Below, piece by piece: positions 49,088 to 58,595 of a DNA stretch of 64,000 nucleotides. The stretch is from Acidovorax sp. Root219 (lineage in GTDB: Bacteria; Pseudomonadota; Gammaproteobacteria; Burkholderiales; Burkholderiaceae_C), in contig NZ_LMIJ01000013.1 of assembly GCF_001428665.1 (NCBI RefSeq), positions 28,809-92,808 on the forward strand. The letters run 5' to 3'. The notes beneath the pieces are model-generated. The model had not been told where the DNA came from and did no database searches. It saw only the letters and a list, made by a program, of their open reading frames with translations. Numbering within the stretch: position 1 is the stretch's first letter; each line of letters begins with the position of its first letter. The position numbers and the translations under genes are program-made.

Positions 49088-51967
49088 TTACTTGGTCAGG
49101 ACAAAACCCTTGAGCTTGCCAAACGCGCCGTCCACCAGTGCCTTTTGCTGTTCCTGGTGCAGGTGCGAGTAGCCGACGGCAGGCGATGCGGAAGCCGCGC
49201 GGCCGGAGTAACCCAGCTTCTGGCCGTCGAGCATGTTCTCGTGGATGTAGTGCTGCACGAAGAACCAGGCGCCCTGGTTCTGTGGCTCGTCCTGGCACCA
49301 GACCACGTCGGTGGCGTTGGGGAAGCGCTTGAGCTCGTTGGCAAACGCCTTGTGCGGGAAGGGGTAGAGCTGCTCGACGCGGATGATGGCCACGTCGTCG
49401 TCTTCGCGCTCGGTGCGCTTCTTGACCAGGTCGTAGTAGACCTTGCCCGAGCAGGCGATCACGCGCTTGACCTTGGCGGCCTTCTTCACGATGGCTTCGT
49501 TCTGCTCCGGGATCACCGTCTGGAAGCTGCCCTTGGTGAACTCGGACAGGGGCGAGGTGGCGTCCTTGTTGCGCAGCAGCGACTTGGGCGTCATGATGAT
49601 CAGCGGCTTGCGCAGATCACGCACCATCTGGCGGCGCAGGATGTGGAAGATCTGGCTGGCCGTCGTCGGCTGCACCACCTGCATGTTGGCATCGGCCGAC
49701 AGCTGCATGAAGCGCTCCAGGCGGGCCGAGCTGTGCTCGGGGCCCTGGCCTTCGTAGCCGTGCGGCAGCATCAGCGTGATGCCGTTGACACGGCCCCACT
49801 TGACTTCGCCGGAGGCGATGAACTGGTCGATCACGACCTGCGCGCCGTTGGCGAAGTCGCCGAACTGCGCTTCCCAGATCACCAGGGTGTTGGGGTCGTT
49901 CGATGCGTAGCCGTATTCGAAGCCCAGCACCGCCTCTTCGGACAGAATGGAGTCGATCACGACGAACGGTGCCTGGTTCTCGCTCACGTTCTGCAGCGGC
50001 ACGTAGGTGCCGATGTCCCACTTCTCGCGCTTTTGGTCATGGATGACCGAGTGGCGGTGCGTGAACGTGCCGCGGCCGCAGTCTTCGCCCGACAGGCGCA
50101 CCGGGAAGCCGCTGGCCACCAGCGAGGCGAAAGCCATGTGCTCACCCATGCCCCAGTCCACCGGGATGTCGCCACGGCCCATGGCGGCGCGGTCGTCGTA
50201 CACCTTCTTGACCAGTTGGTGCGGCGTCACGCCTTCGGGGATGGTGGTGATCTTCTCGGACAGGCGCTTCCACTCGGCCAGAGGGATGGCGGTGTCGCCC
50301 GCATCGGTCCACTTCTTGCCCAGGAACGGGCTCCAGTCCACGGCGTACTTGCTCTTGAAGTTGGTCAGCACCGGATCGACCGTGTGCTTGCCCGCATCCA
50401 TGGCGGCGCGGTAGGCCTTGGCCATGTCGTCGCCCAGCGTCTCGCCCATGCCCTGGGCCGCCAGCTTGTCGGCATACAGCTTGCGCGTGCCGGGGTGCTG
50501 GCCGATCTTCTTGTACATCAGCGGCTGGGTCAGCGCGGGGGTATCCTGCTCGTTGTGGCCCAGCTTGCGGAAGCAGATGATGTCCACGACCACGTCCTTC
50601 TGGAATTCCATGCGGAATTCAAGGGCGAGCTGGGTGGCCAGCACCACGGCTTCAGGATCGTCGCCGTTCACGTGCAGCACGGGCGACTCGATCATCTTCA
50701 CGATGTCGGTGCAGTACAGCGTCGAGCGTGCGTCGCGCGGATCGGAGGTGGTGAAGCCGATCTGGTTGTTGATGATGATGTGCACCGTGCCACCCGTGGA
50801 GTAGCCACGGGTCTGGGCCAGCGCCAGGGTTTCCTGGTTCACGCCCTGGCCGGCAAAGGCTGCGTCACCGTGCACCAGCACGGGCAGCACCTGCTTGCCC
50901 AGCGGGTCGGCGCGGCGGTCCATGCGGGCACGCACCGAGCCTTCGACCACGGGATTCACGATTTCCAGGTGGGACGGGTTGAACGCCAGCGACAGGTGGA
51001 CCGGGCCGCCAGGGGTGGTCACGTCGGAGCTGAAGCCCTGGTGGTACTTCACGTCGCCCGAGGGCAGGTCTTCGGGGGCGGTGTGGTCGAACTCGGCGAA
51101 CAGGTCCGCAGGCATCTTGCCCATGGAGTTCACCAGCACGTTCAGGCGGCCACGGTGGGCCATGCCGATCACGATCTCCTGCACGCCCTTGGCGCCGGCG
51201 GACTGGATCAGCTCGTCCATGGCGGCGATGAAGCTTTCGCCCCCTTCCAGGGAGAAACGCTTCTGGCCGACGTACTTGGTGTGCAGGAAGCGCTCCAGGC
51301 CTTCGGCGGCCGTCAGGCGGTCGAGGATGTGCTTTTTCTTCTCGGCGCCGAAGCTGGGCTTGCTGCGGATAGTTTCCAGCTTTTCCTGCCACCAGCGCTT
51401 CTGGTTCTGGTCGGTGGCGTACATGTACTCGGCACCGATGGAGCCGCAGTAGGTCTCGCGCAGGGCATTGATCAGCTCGCGCAGCGGCAGGGATTCCTTG
51501 CCGAAGAAGGTGTTGCTGATGTTGAAGACGGTTTCCTGGTCCGCGTCGCTGAAGCCGTAGAACGAGGCTTCGAGTTCGGGGATCGCAGGGCGCTCGGTGC
51601 GCTTCAGGGGATCGAGGTCGGCCCAGCGCTGGCCCACGTTGCGGTAGGCGGCAATCAGCTGCTGTACAGCGGTGCGCTTGCGGCCCAGTTCCGAATCGGC
51701 ACCGGTGGCGACGACGACCTTGGTGCCGCCCTGCTTTGCGCGCTCGGCGAAGGCATTGACGACGGGAAGGTGGGGGACGTCCTTGGCATTGGAGCCATCG
51801 ACGGCAGGCACGTGCTGCAGTGCGTCGAAATACTCGCGCCAGGTGTCAGGCACGCTGCCGGGGTTGGCGAGGTAGTTCTCGTACATCTCTTCGACATAGG
51901 GCGCGTTGCCGCCGAAGAGGTAGGTGTTGCCTTGGTAGGCTTGATAGACGGATGTCGTATCGCTCAT
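49088..51967 (-). CDS. sucA: 2-oxoglutarate dehydrogenase E1 component
   Basis: Thiamine-diphosphate dependent decarboxylase of the TCA cycle, 959 residues. It starts with the E2-binding N-terminus ([17 protein letters not shown]). It has the ThDP/Mg region [18 protein letters not shown] and [15 protein letters not shown], and the transketolase-like second half with [19 protein letters not shown] and [23 protein letters not shown] sits upstream of the ATG. First gene of odhA(sucA)-odhB-lpdA; the promoter region is described at 52087-52115. Confidence 0.97.
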   Translation of the reverse strand: MSDTTSVYQAYQGNTYLFGGNAPYVEEMYENYLANPGSVPDTWREYFDALQHVPAVDGSNAKDVPHLPVVNAFAERAKQGGTKVVVATGADSELGRKRTAVQQLIAAYRNVGQRWADLDPLKRTERPAIPELEASFYGFSDADQETVFNISNTFFGKESLPLRELINALRETYCGSIGAEYMYATDQNQKRWWQEKLETIRSKPSFGAEKKKHILDRLTAAEGLERFLHTKYVGQKRFSLEGGESFIAAMDELIQSAGAKGVQEIVIGMAHRGRLNVLVNSMGKMPADLFAEFDHTAPEDLPSGDVKYHQGFSSDVTTPGGPVHLSLAFNPSHLEIVNPVVEGSVRARMDRRADPLGKQVLPVLVHGDAAFAGQGVNQETLALAQTRGYSTGGTVHIIINNQIGFTTSDPRDARSTLYCTDIVKMIESPVLHVNGDDPEAVVLATQLALEFRMEFQKDVVVDIICFRKLGHNEQDTPALTQPLMYKKIGQHPGTRKLYADKLAAQGMGETLGDDMAKAYRAAMDAGKHTVDPVLTNFKSKYAVDWSPFLGKKWTDAGDTAIPLAEWKRLSEKITTIPEGVTPHQLVKKVYDDRAAMGRGDIPVDWGMGEHMAFASLVASGFPVRLSGEDCGRGTFTHRHSVIHDQKREKWDIGTYVPLQNVSENQAPFVVIDSILSEEAVLGFEYGYASNDPNTLVIWEAQFGDFANGAQVVIDQFIASGEVKWGRVNGITLMLPHGYEGQGPEHSSARLERFMQLSADANMQVVQPTTASQIFHILRRQMVRDLRKPLIIMTPKSLLRNKDATSPLSEFTKGSFQTVIPEQNEAIVKKAAKVKRVIACSGKVYYDLVKKRTEREDDDVAIIRVEQLYPFPHKAFANELKRFPNATDVVWCQDEPQNQGAWFFVQHYIHENMLDGQKLGYSGRAASASPAVGYSHLHQEQQKALVDGAFGKLKGFVLTK

Positions 51968-52086
51968 ATTCCGCTGACCTCCGCTTCCCTGAGGGAAGCA
52001 TTAGCTGGTTGAGAAACCTTCCGCGACACGGCTGGACCGGTTGGCGGATGCGACTGTGGCTGGGGAAGGGCCTTGGTACGGGCTGC

Positions 52087-52115
52087 ATTGTGCCACTGAT
52101 CTGCATCAAGCCCAA
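52087..52115 (-). promoter_or_regulatory. candidate sucA promoter with FNR/CRP-like box in the spacer
   Basis: On the minus strand, TTGGGC (52115-52110) and CACAAT (52092-52087) are 17 bases apart. Between them lies TTGAT-GCAG-ATCAG (52109-52096), one mismatch from the FNR consensus TTGAT-N4-ATCAA. A site there would repress, in line with anaerobic repression of this enzyme in other bacteria. Both hexamers are imperfect, so this is a candidate only. Confidence 0.35.
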
Positions 52116-52116
52116 A

Positions 52117-52383
52117 GAACCTGTTTACGATCTCGCAGGGGATCGCGTTGGAGCGCAATCGGGATGAGTGGATGCTTCGGATGCGCAGCATGGGCTCATG
52201 CCCATGCAAGCAGCCGGGGCATTCAATCGCCCGATTTCGCCCCAACCCTTCGGGCGGCGGCCTTGGCGGGCGGTCTGCGGCGTTGCGGCGCTTGCCAATA
52301 GCCGAGCTATTGGCTGCGCACCGCGCCTAGCACCCCACCCGCCAAGGCCGCTGCGCGCCCCCTGGGAGATCGTAAACAGGTTC
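52117..52383. mobile_element. 267-bp MITE-like element with nested inverted repeats
   Basis: The 25-base ends (52117-52141 and 52359-52383) are inverted copies matching at 24 positions and beginning GAACCTGTTTACGATCTC. Inside are two further perfect inverted pairs: a 14-base pair (52257-52270 with 52338-52351, GCGGCCTTGGCGGG) and a 9-base pair (52294-52302 with 52306-52314, GCCAATAGC). The whole unit could fold into one long hairpin. It holds no credible gene, and I see no target duplication. It resembles a non-autonomous transposable repeat. A partial copy of the end (CTCAACAGGTTCC) lies at 52481-52493, next to the following gene. Confidence 0.72.
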
Positions 52384-52494
52384 CAAGCGCGGCCCATATG
52401 TATCCGCGTGCCATGGAAATGCAGGGCGCCGCAGCACCTCGCGTACATTGCGGGTACACGCGATAGGGCGGGTATACGTTCTCAACAGGTTCCA

Positions 52495-53562
52495 ATGAGC
52501 CCCAACACACTCCAAGACAAGACTTTCCTGCTGCTACTGGTGCTGGTCACCGTGGCCTTCGGCGCCATCCTCTGGCAGTTCCACGGCGCGGTGTTCTGGG
52601 GCATGGTGCTGGCCATCCTGTTCGCACCGCTGCACCGCAAGGTGCTGCGGCGCCTGCGCCCGCGCACCAACCTGGCCGCGTTGATCACGCTGGGGCTGTG
52701 CCTGGTGATCGTGATCCTGCCGGTGGCCTTCCTCACCGTCTCGCTGGTCCAGGAGGCCACGGTCATCTATGAGCGCACGCGCACGGGGCAGCTCAACTTC
52801 GGCCTGTACTTCCAGCAGGTCATCGCCGCCCTGCCCCAGTGGGCCGTGAACCTGCTGGACCGCTTCAACCTGACTTCGGTGGCGCAGCTCCAGGAGCGGC
52901 TGTCGTCCGTGGCCGTGCAGGCCAGCCAGTTCATCGCCACCCAGGCGGTCAACATCGGCCAGAACACGCTCGAGTTCCTGGTGGGCTTCGGCATCATGCT
53001 GTACCTGCTGTTCTTTCTGCTGCGCGACGGCGCGGCCCTGGGCGCGCGCATCGGCCGCGCCATCCCGCTCGAGACCGAGCACAAGCGCCAATTGGTCACC
53101 AAGTTCACCACCGTGATCCGCGCCACCGTCAAGGGCAACATCGTGGTCGCCGCCTCGCAGGGTGCCCTGGGCGGGCTGATCTTCTGGATCCTGGGCATCC
53201 AGGGCCCCGTGCTCTGGGGCGTGCTCATGGCCTTTCTGTCGCTGCTGCCCGCCGTGGGCGCCGGCCTGATCTGGCTGCCCGTGGCCATCTACTTCCTGGC
53301 CACCGGCGCCGTGTGGCAGGGCGTGGTGCTGATCGCCTACGGCATCGGCGTCATCGGCCTGGTGGACAACGTCCTGCGCCCCATCCTGGTCGGCAAGGAC
53401 ACCAAGATGCCCGACTACGTGGTGCTGATATCCACCTTGGGCGGGCTGGGCTTGTTTGGCCTGACGGGCTTCGTCATCGGCCCGGTGATCGCGGCGCTGT
53501 TCATGGCGACCTGGGATCTGTTCTCGCCCGAGCCGGCCCAGATACACCGCGATCCGAGCTGA
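52495..53562 (+). CDS. AI-2E family permease (PerM/YdiK-like)
   Basis: Polytopic inner-membrane protein, 355 residues, 7-8 helices. The family pattern is clear: a hydrophobic N-terminal pair, a long helical periplasmic region (about 95-165), LYLLFFLLRDGAALG, then VKGNIVVAASQGALGGLIFW and DNVLRPILVGKDTKMPDYV, and the final GLFGLTGFVIGPVIAALFMA. The family name comes from autoinducer-2 export, but members also move other solutes, such as sodium/proton exchange in some. Its function here is open. It starts just after a partial copy of the adjacent element's end. Confidence 0.88.
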   Translation: MSPNTLQDKTFLLLLVLVTVAFGAILWQFHGAVFWGMVLAILFAPLHRKVLRRLRPRTNLAALITLGLCLVIVILPVAFLTVSLVQEATVIYERTRTGQLNFGLYFQQVIAALPQWAVNLLDRFNLTSVAQLQERLSSVAVQASQFIATQAVNIGQNTLEFLVGFGIMLYLLFFLLRDGAALGARIGRAIPLETEHKRQLVTKFTTVIRATVKGNIVVAASQGALGGLIFWILGIQGPVLWGVLMAFLSLLPAVGAGLIWLPVAIYFLATGAVWQGVVLIAYGIGVIGLVDNVLRPILVGKDTKMPDYVVLISTLGGLGLFGLTGFVIGPVIAALFMATWDLFSPEPAQIHRDPS

Positions 53563-53593
53563 TCGAAGCCTGCACACCATCTGGGAGCACTCG

Positions 53594-54079
53594 TTGGCAG
53601 CCGCTCGCAACGCAATTTTCCTGATCGCAGGCGCATGGTTTGCTGGCGGCCTTGCATTTGCGCAAGCTCCCGCCTGCAAAGGCCACACGACCTACCAGGG
53701 AGGTGCACTGTATTCAGATGGCGGCTCGGTCGAAGTCTGGTTGCAGCGCCCCTGCAAGGAAGGCATCACTACCCTGGCAGTGAAGCGCACCCTGACCGAC
53801 GAGATCTATCCGCTGACAGTCGATGGACGGGTGCTGCCCAACAGGTCCAAGGAAGAGTCGGCGCAATTGCGGGAGCTCGATGCCATCGTCACCAGGCGCG
53901 CAGGCGCGAAAAGCCTCTCCGAGTTCATGAAGGAGCAGCTCGCCACGTTCCTCGATCTGAGCCCGGAAGACAACTACGTGGCCGCATTGGCCCTGATCCA
54001 GAGCAGTTGCGGCTCGCTCAAGACATTGGCGAAAAATCCCATGCTTTGCCTCAAGTACGCAGTAGGCGCCATCCCCTAA
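53594..54079 (+). CDS. small secreted protein, unknown function
   Basis: 161 residues from a TTG start preceded by GGGAG. The signal peptide ends at LAFAQA. The mature part has four cysteines (ACKGH, RPCKEG, SSCGS and LCLKY) and no motif I know. It is probably periplasmic. It lies 31 bases after the permease gene on the same strand, so co-transcription is likely. Confidence 0.65.
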   Translation: MAAARNAIFLIAGAWFAGGLAFAQAPACKGHTTYQGGALYSDGGSVEVWLQRPCKEGITTLAVKRTLTDEIYPLTVDGRVLPNRSKEESAQLRELDAIVTRRAGAKSLSEFMKEQLATFLDLSPEDNYVAALALIQSSCGSLKTLAKNPMLCLKYAVGAIP

Positions 54080-54115
54080 AGCCCGTGCCGGACCGCTTGG
54101 CAGGGCCAACCAGGC

Positions 54116-54844
54116 TTAGATCACCCGCACCCCCAGCTCGCTCACCAGCGCAGCCGCCTGGTCCTGCGAAATCACTGCCCCCTTGAAGAACTGCGCCACA
54201 TTGGCGATGCGCAGCCCCGCCAGGTCCACCGCGCGCAGGTCGGCACCGTCGAAGCGGGCGTTCTTGAGGTTGGCGTCGCGCAGGCTGCCGCCCTCGAACA
54301 CGGCATCGCGGAAATCGCAGCCGCCCAGGTCGGCGTCCGACAGGTCCAACTGGCCAATGGTCTGCTTGCGAAACGACATGCCGCGCAGGTCCGCCCCCAC
54401 CAGCAGCGAATCGTGAAACGCGAGGCCCAGCGTGTGCGCCTCGCGAAAGCCCGCCCCGGTGAGCTTGACCTCGGCGAACACGGCCGAGCCCAGCTTGCTG
54501 CGTGCCCAGCTGGTGTTGTTCAGGTCGCAGCGGTACCAGCGCGCATCGGTCAAGTCCGCCAGGTGGAAGTTGGCGAGCCCGGCCCGGCAGCCCAGCCAGC
54601 GGCTGTCGGCGAGGTTCGATTTTTCAAAAGAAGCCTCGGCCAGCGCGCACTCGGTGAACTGCACCCCGCGCAGCTCCAGCCGCGACAGGTCTGCCCTTTC
54701 GAAGTCGCATTGCTCGAAGTGCAGTGGGCCGGCACCGCGCTCCAACAGGGCCAACACGTCGGCCCGCGCCAGGGTCTGGCCCATGATGGGCGCGACCCCA
54801 GGCGAGGTGGCAGCGGAGGAAGAGCAGGCGAACGAAGCGGTCAT
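54116..54844 (-). CDS. pentapeptide-repeat protein, Qnr-like
   Basis: 242 residues of A(D/N)Lxx-type five-residue repeats forming a right-handed beta-helix, e.g. FERADLSRLELRGVQFTE and DLSDADLGGCDFRDAVF. Total length, the two-block layout with a central break near residue 125, and a C-terminal helix ending AAALVSELGVRVI resemble Qnr/MfpA-type proteins, which mimic DNA and shield gyrase from quinolones. Chromosomal Qnr-like relatives often have other, unknown roles. It is downstream of an EmrE-type pump and a TetR gene on the same strand, spacing 34 bases. Confidence 0.8.
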   Translation of the reverse strand: MTASFACSSSAATSPGVAPIMGQTLARADVLALLERGAGPLHFEQCDFERADLSRLELRGVQFTECALAEASFEKSNLADSRWLGCRAGLANFHLADLTDARWYRCDLNNTSWARSKLGSAVFAEVKLTGAGFREAHTLGLAFHDSLLVGADLRGMSFRKQTIGQLDLSDADLGGCDFRDAVFEGGSLRDANLKNARFDGADLRAVDLAGLRIANVAQFFKGAVISQDQAAALVSELGVRVI

Positions 54845-54878
54845 GGCATCACCAGAAATCAGAAAAGAATGAGCGGGC

Positions 54879-55220
54879 TCAGTGGCCCACGCTCTTGGAA
54901 AAGAGGTTCACGACCAGCACCCCGGCAATGATCATGCCCAGGCCGATCACCGCGGGCAGGTCGAGTTTCTGCCCGTAGACCACCCAGCCCACGGCCGAGA
55001 TCAGCACGATGCCCACGCCCGACCAGATCGCATAGGCAATGCCGACAGGCAGGGTCTTGAGCGTGAGCGACAACAGGTAGAACGACAGGCTGTAGGTGAT
55101 GATCGTGATGGCGCTGGGCCCCAGGCGGGTGAAGCCCTCGGAGGCCTTGAGCGCCGAGGTGCCGATCACTTCGGAGACGATGGCAATGCCCAGCAATGCG
55201 TAGGCGGTGGGGAGATTCAT
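54879..55220 (-). CDS. small multidrug resistance pump (EmrE-like)
   Basis: 113 residues with four membrane helices. The proton- and drug-binding glutamate is present in AIVSEVIGTSALKASEGFTRL, matching EmrE Glu14, followed by GIAYAIWSGVGIVLIS with the conserved aromatic and Gly residues. This separates it from SugE/Gdx, which has a different helix 1. Such pumps exchange quaternary ammonium compounds for protons. The ATG at 55220 was used because the upstream TTG start would add six poorly fitting residues. It follows tetR by 26 bases. Confidence 0.9.
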   Translation of the reverse strand: MNLPTAYALLGIAIVSEVIGTSALKASEGFTRLGPSAITIITYSLSFYLLSLTLKTLPVGIAYAIWSGVGIVLISAVGWVVYGQKLDLPAVIGLGMIIAGVLVVNLFSKSVGH

Positions 55221-55246
55221 GGGGTACTCGCGTTTCAACAGGGGGA

Positions 55247-55813
55247 TCAGTTACACAGGTCCAACAGGGTTTTCAGCACGCGCGCCTTGCGCGCTTCGTC
55301 CATCGGGTACACGTCGAGCATCTGGCTGAACCAGTAGCCGTCGGCCGCCATGCGGCAGGCCAGCAGGCGGTCGGCCACCTGCGGGTCATCGCCATCCTCA
55401 GCGAGGGCGGCCTGCATCGTGGCGCTCCACTGCTCCCGACAGTGCGGCAAGGTCAGCGCCAGCAGGCCGATGGCGCGCTGGGCCTCCACCCGGTTGCAAT
55501 CGGTGCCCTCGTCGAACGCCGTGCGGACATAGGCGCGGGCATGCCGGCCCGGCCGGCCGTCCTCTTCCTGGGCCAGTGCCTGGGCGTAGCCCTGCTGGAA
55601 TTCTTCGAACAACTGGTCGCTCAGCGCATCAAGCAATGCCTGCTTGCTGCGAAAGTGGTGCTGCAGCCCACCCTTGGTCACGCCGGCGCGGGCCGACACG
55701 GCATCGAGCGTGACCGCATGGGGCCCCTGCTCGACCAGCAGCGTACGCACCACGGCCAGCAACTGGCTGCGCACCAGTTCGGGGTGCTTCTGGCGTCGGT
55801 GGGCTTCGGTCAT
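55247..55813 (-). CDS. TetR/AcrR-family repressor
   Basis: 188 residues. The N-terminal helix-turn-helix is typical (TLDAVSARAGVTKGGLQHHF), followed by a variable ligand-binding domain ending in DVYPMDEARKARVLKTLLDL. It very likely controls itself and the downstream EmrE-like pump, perhaps together with the pentapeptide protein. A perfect palindrome lies ten bases before its ATG (55823-55834). The ligand is unknown. Confidence 0.9.
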   Translation of the reverse strand: MTEAHRRQKHPELVRSQLLAVVRTLLVEQGPHAVTLDAVSARAGVTKGGLQHHFRSKQALLDALSDQLFEEFQQGYAQALAQEEDGRPGRHARAYVRTAFDEGTDCNRVEAQRAIGLLALTLPHCREQWSATMQAALAEDGDDPQVADRLLACRMAADGYWFSQMLDVYPMDEARKARVLKTLLDLCN

Positions 55814-55822
55814 CAAAACAAA

Positions 55823-55834
55823 CCATCTGGATGG
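55823..55834. promoter_or_regulatory. palindrome upstream of tetR, candidate operator
   Basis: CCATC-TG-GATGG, perfect 5-bp arms with a 2-base centre, between the tetR start codon and the likely -10 region. The position suits autorepression by the adjacent TetR protein. Confidence 0.45.
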
Positions 55835-56000
55835 AATGTTAAATGTACCCCATAGCGGAGAAGTCGGGGCCGCCCACCGTCCGCTGCGCAAGGAGGAATG
55901 CGGCCGCGTCCTCCTGCGCCCCATCACTTCAGACGGCATCGCCTGGGCAGCATGCCGCAGTGCTGCCCGTGGCCGTGCGCGCGGGCCTGACCGGTCGTTG

Positions 56001-57257
56001 CTATGGCAAGCGGGTGACCGCAGACGTTCCGACAGCCTTCTGGGTGACCCGGCCAATCGTCAAGCCCTGCACCAGAATGGAAAAGACCACCACGCAATAA
56101 GTCAGTGCCAGCACGATCTCACGCTGCGCACCAGCCGGCAGGGAAAGTGCCAGCGCGACAGAAATGCCGCCGCGCAGCCCGCCCCAGGTCATGACATGGG
56201 CCGCACCTGGAGGAAGCGCGAACCACCCGCGCCCGAGGGCGACAGGCAGGCCTACGGTGAGCCACCGGGCGCAGAGGGTGATCCCAATGGCCAACATGCC
56301 GCCAAACACCAATGGTGCCGAAAAAGCGATAAGAATCACCTCAAGCCCGATCAGCACGAACAGCACTGCATTCAGGATCTCGTCCACAAGCTCCCAGAAC
56401 ATGTCGATGTAGCGCCGCGTGCTATCGGACATTGCCCGCGCCCGTCCACCGTTGCCGATGATCAGGCCGCACACCACCATGGCCAGCGGCCCCGATACAT
56501 GCAGGTGGCTGGCAAACGCGTACCCGCCCATGACCGCCGCCAAGGTCAGCAGCACCTCGACCTGGTACTGGTCGATGCTCTTGAGCATGCGAAAGACCAC
56601 GTAGCCCAGCACCAGGCCAAAGGCAATGCCTCCCCCTGCCTCGCGCAGCAGCAACGTGCCGGCGGCTGCAAACGTTGGCGTCTCTCCGCTGGACAGCACA
56701 CCCAGCAAAAGTGCAAAGACGACCACGCCGACGCCATCGTTGAACAGAGATTCCCCTGCGATGACCAGTTCAAGCTCCTTGGGTGCGCCAGCGGACTTGA
56801 GAATGCCCATGACGGCGATGGGATCGGTTGGCGAGATCAGGGCGTCAAACAGAAGGCAATACAGCAAGGGCAAAGGAAGACCGATGTGCGGCAGAGCCAG
56901 CCACATCAACCCTCCCACAACGACGGTGGACACGACCGTTCCCACCAGCGCAAGCGCCGCCACCTGCCAGCGGAATTTCTTCAAGGCGCCGAGGTCCACG
57001 TGCAGCGCGCCTGCGAACAGCAGAAACGACAGCATGCCCTGCATGAGTACGTCGGAAAAATCGATGGACCGGATGAACGACTCTTCGTACCGGCGCAGGC
57101 CATGGTCCAACCCGGCTGCGTCAAGCCCCACCATGGCCAGGGAAAGTGCCAGCGCAATCGCCATCACACCAATGGTGGTGGGAAGCCGGGTCAGGCGGTG
57201 GTTGAGGTACGCGAGGAGCGCAGTGATGACGAGGCAGATCGCGGCAATATCAAGCAT
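56001..57257 (-). CDS. CPA1-family sodium/proton (or potassium/proton) antiporter
   Basis: 418 residues, about 12 membrane helices. The transport-site motif [12 protein letters not shown] and the ion-binding [14 protein letters not shown] are those of NhaP-type antiporters. [16 protein letters not shown] follows near the C-terminus. There is no cytoplasmic regulatory domain. The gene starts four bases after the DUF2254 stop and is third in a tight HAD-DUF2254-antiporter operon. Ion preference is not readable. Confidence 0.9.
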   Translation of the reverse strand: MLDIAAICLVITALLAYLNHRLTRLPTTIGVMAIALALSLAMVGLDAAGLDHGLRRYEESFIRSIDFSDVLMQGMLSFLLFAGALHVDLGALKKFRWQVAALALVGTVVSTVVVGGLMWLALPHIGLPLPLLYCLLFDALISPTDPIAVMGILKSAGAPKELELVIAGESLFNDGVGVVVFALLLGVLSSGETPTFAAAGTLLLREAGGGIAFGLVLGYVVFRMLKSIDQYQVEVLLTLAAVMGGYAFASHLHVSGPLAMVVCGLIIGNGGRARAMSDSTRRYIDMFWELVDEILNAVLFVLIGLEVILIAFSAPLVFGGMLAIGITLCARWLTVGLPVALGRGWFALPPGAAHVMTWGGLRGGISVALALSLPAGAQREIVLALTYCVVVFSILVQGLTIGRVTQKAVGTSAVTRLP

Positions 57258-57260
57258 GTT

Positions 57261-58595
57261 TTAAATCCGTATCTCCGAGTGTTCCGTTTTCACGCCGACG
57301 GCACCGAGTACACCGGAGGCCGCAGCACTTCGAAAACTGCGATAGCGGCGGTGCACGTCCTGACGATCGGATCGGTTGCCCAACTGGCGCCGCGCGTCCG
57401 CCCACACCAACTCGGCGTGGTGGGCCAGCGACTCCTTGCGATCAGTGGCAGATTCGCAGACGACCACCGCAGTCAATACGTCCAGGAGCTTGATCAGCAC
57501 GGCCGCATTGGCGGCCGCGCTTTGCCGGATCATGTGAAACATCACATTCACCAGGCCGGCATATCCGATATCCGGAACCACCAACACCACGCTGTCGCCG
57601 CGCGTAGACACCCCGCTGGGCAAATGGTGCCCGGCGATATCGCACAGCGCAGCTCCCAGGCGATCCAGCACACTCATGGCGGTATTGGGGTCATTGATGC
57701 CCGGTGAAAGGGCCCTCACCGCCACCTCGACCAGTTGTCGGATCGCATACTCTGCATTGCCTCCACTGCGGGTGTTGCCCAGGGCCGTGGCATCGCGTAT
57801 GGCGGCCTCGGCGCCCGGAACATGGACCGTCATCAAGGCAATCGGTGCGCCCGGAAAAACGTAGTCCCCTGGCCGCACAAGCAACCTGATGGCAGTGCCA
57901 TGCTGCGAGGCCCAGTCGGCGAGTTTGGTTTCATCGAGTTGCTGCAGATAGCCTTGCCGGGCATCCACCACCGGCGTCGCCTGTGCCCAGAAGTCGCCAG
58001 GTGGAACCTGCGCTGGCGGCTCATCGGCCAGCACACCCCGCACTGCTGAGCGCACATCTTCGCTGACCAGGTTCACCACGGTGTCGACATTGATGCGGCC
58101 AGCCATGTGCGCAACAAAGTAGACGAGTGTGCCGACGCAGGCCAAGGCCAGGACAATGCCGAACGTCAATGCCAGGTGGGGCGTGAAGGGACCTTCTTCC
58201 TGGGTGCGAACACTGCGCAGAACCATCAGCGCATAGGAAAATGTGCCCAGGAATGCACCCAGCGTGATCTGAACGCCGCGGTCACGGGTGAAGTTGTGTA
58301 GCAGGCGCGGCCCCATTTGCCCCGCTGCCAGCGAAAGCGCAGCGATGGTGATGGAAAAGACGGTCCCGGCAACGCCAATGGCGGATGAGGCAATGACGCC
58401 CAGCAGCGTTCTCGCACCGGTTCCCCCGCCGTTGTAGATCCAGGTGCTGCCGATGAGCCATGCTGGCAGAAGGTCGCTCCGGTCCAGGCGCAGCAGCCCG
58501 AACGCCAGCAGAATCCCGAGCACCACCAGCGCTGCGGGCAGCAGCCAGAAGGAGTCACCGAGCGCACTCAGAAATTGGCGAAAGCGCGCCTTCAT
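57261..58595 (-). CDS. DUF2254 membrane protein
   Basis: 444 residues; four hydrophobic helices in the first 175 residues, then a soluble domain. The N-terminal helical pair with YNGGGTGARTLLGVIASSA and FSITIAALSLAAGQMGPRLL, and VRALSPGINDPNTAMSVLDRLG in the middle, are DUF2254 signatures. The biochemical role is not established. The ATG at 58595 was preferred because it overlaps the HAD stop codon as ATGA; a start 36 bases upstream would lie inside the HAD gene. Position directly before an ion antiporter suggests a link to ion homeostasis. Confidence 0.82.
   Translation of the reverse strand: MKARFRQFLSALGDSFWLLPAALVVLGILLAFGLLRLDRSDLLPAWLIGSTWIYNGGGTGARTLLGVIASSAIGVAGTVFSITIAALSLAAGQMGPRLLHNFTRDRGVQITLGAFLGTFSYALMVLRSVRTQEEGPFTPHLALTFGIVLALACVGTLVYFVAHMAGRINVDTVVNLVSEDVRSAVRGVLADEPPAQVPPGDFWAQATPVVDARQGYLQQLDETKLADWASQHGTAIRLLVRPGDYVFPGAPIALMTVHVPGAEAAIRDATALGNTRSGGNAEYAIRQLVEVAVRALSPGINDPNTAMSVLDRLGAALCDIAGHHLPSGVSTRGDSVVLVVPDIGYAGLVNVMFHMIRQSAAANAAVLIKLLDVLTAVVVCESATDRKESLAHHAELVWADARRQLGNRSDRQDVHRRYRSFRSAAASGVLGAVGVKTEHSEIRI

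Noticed and set aside
52168-52494. Start of the AI-2E permease at 52168
   Set aside because: The extra 109 residues would be encoded by the repeat element; ATG 52495 gives a normal N-terminus.
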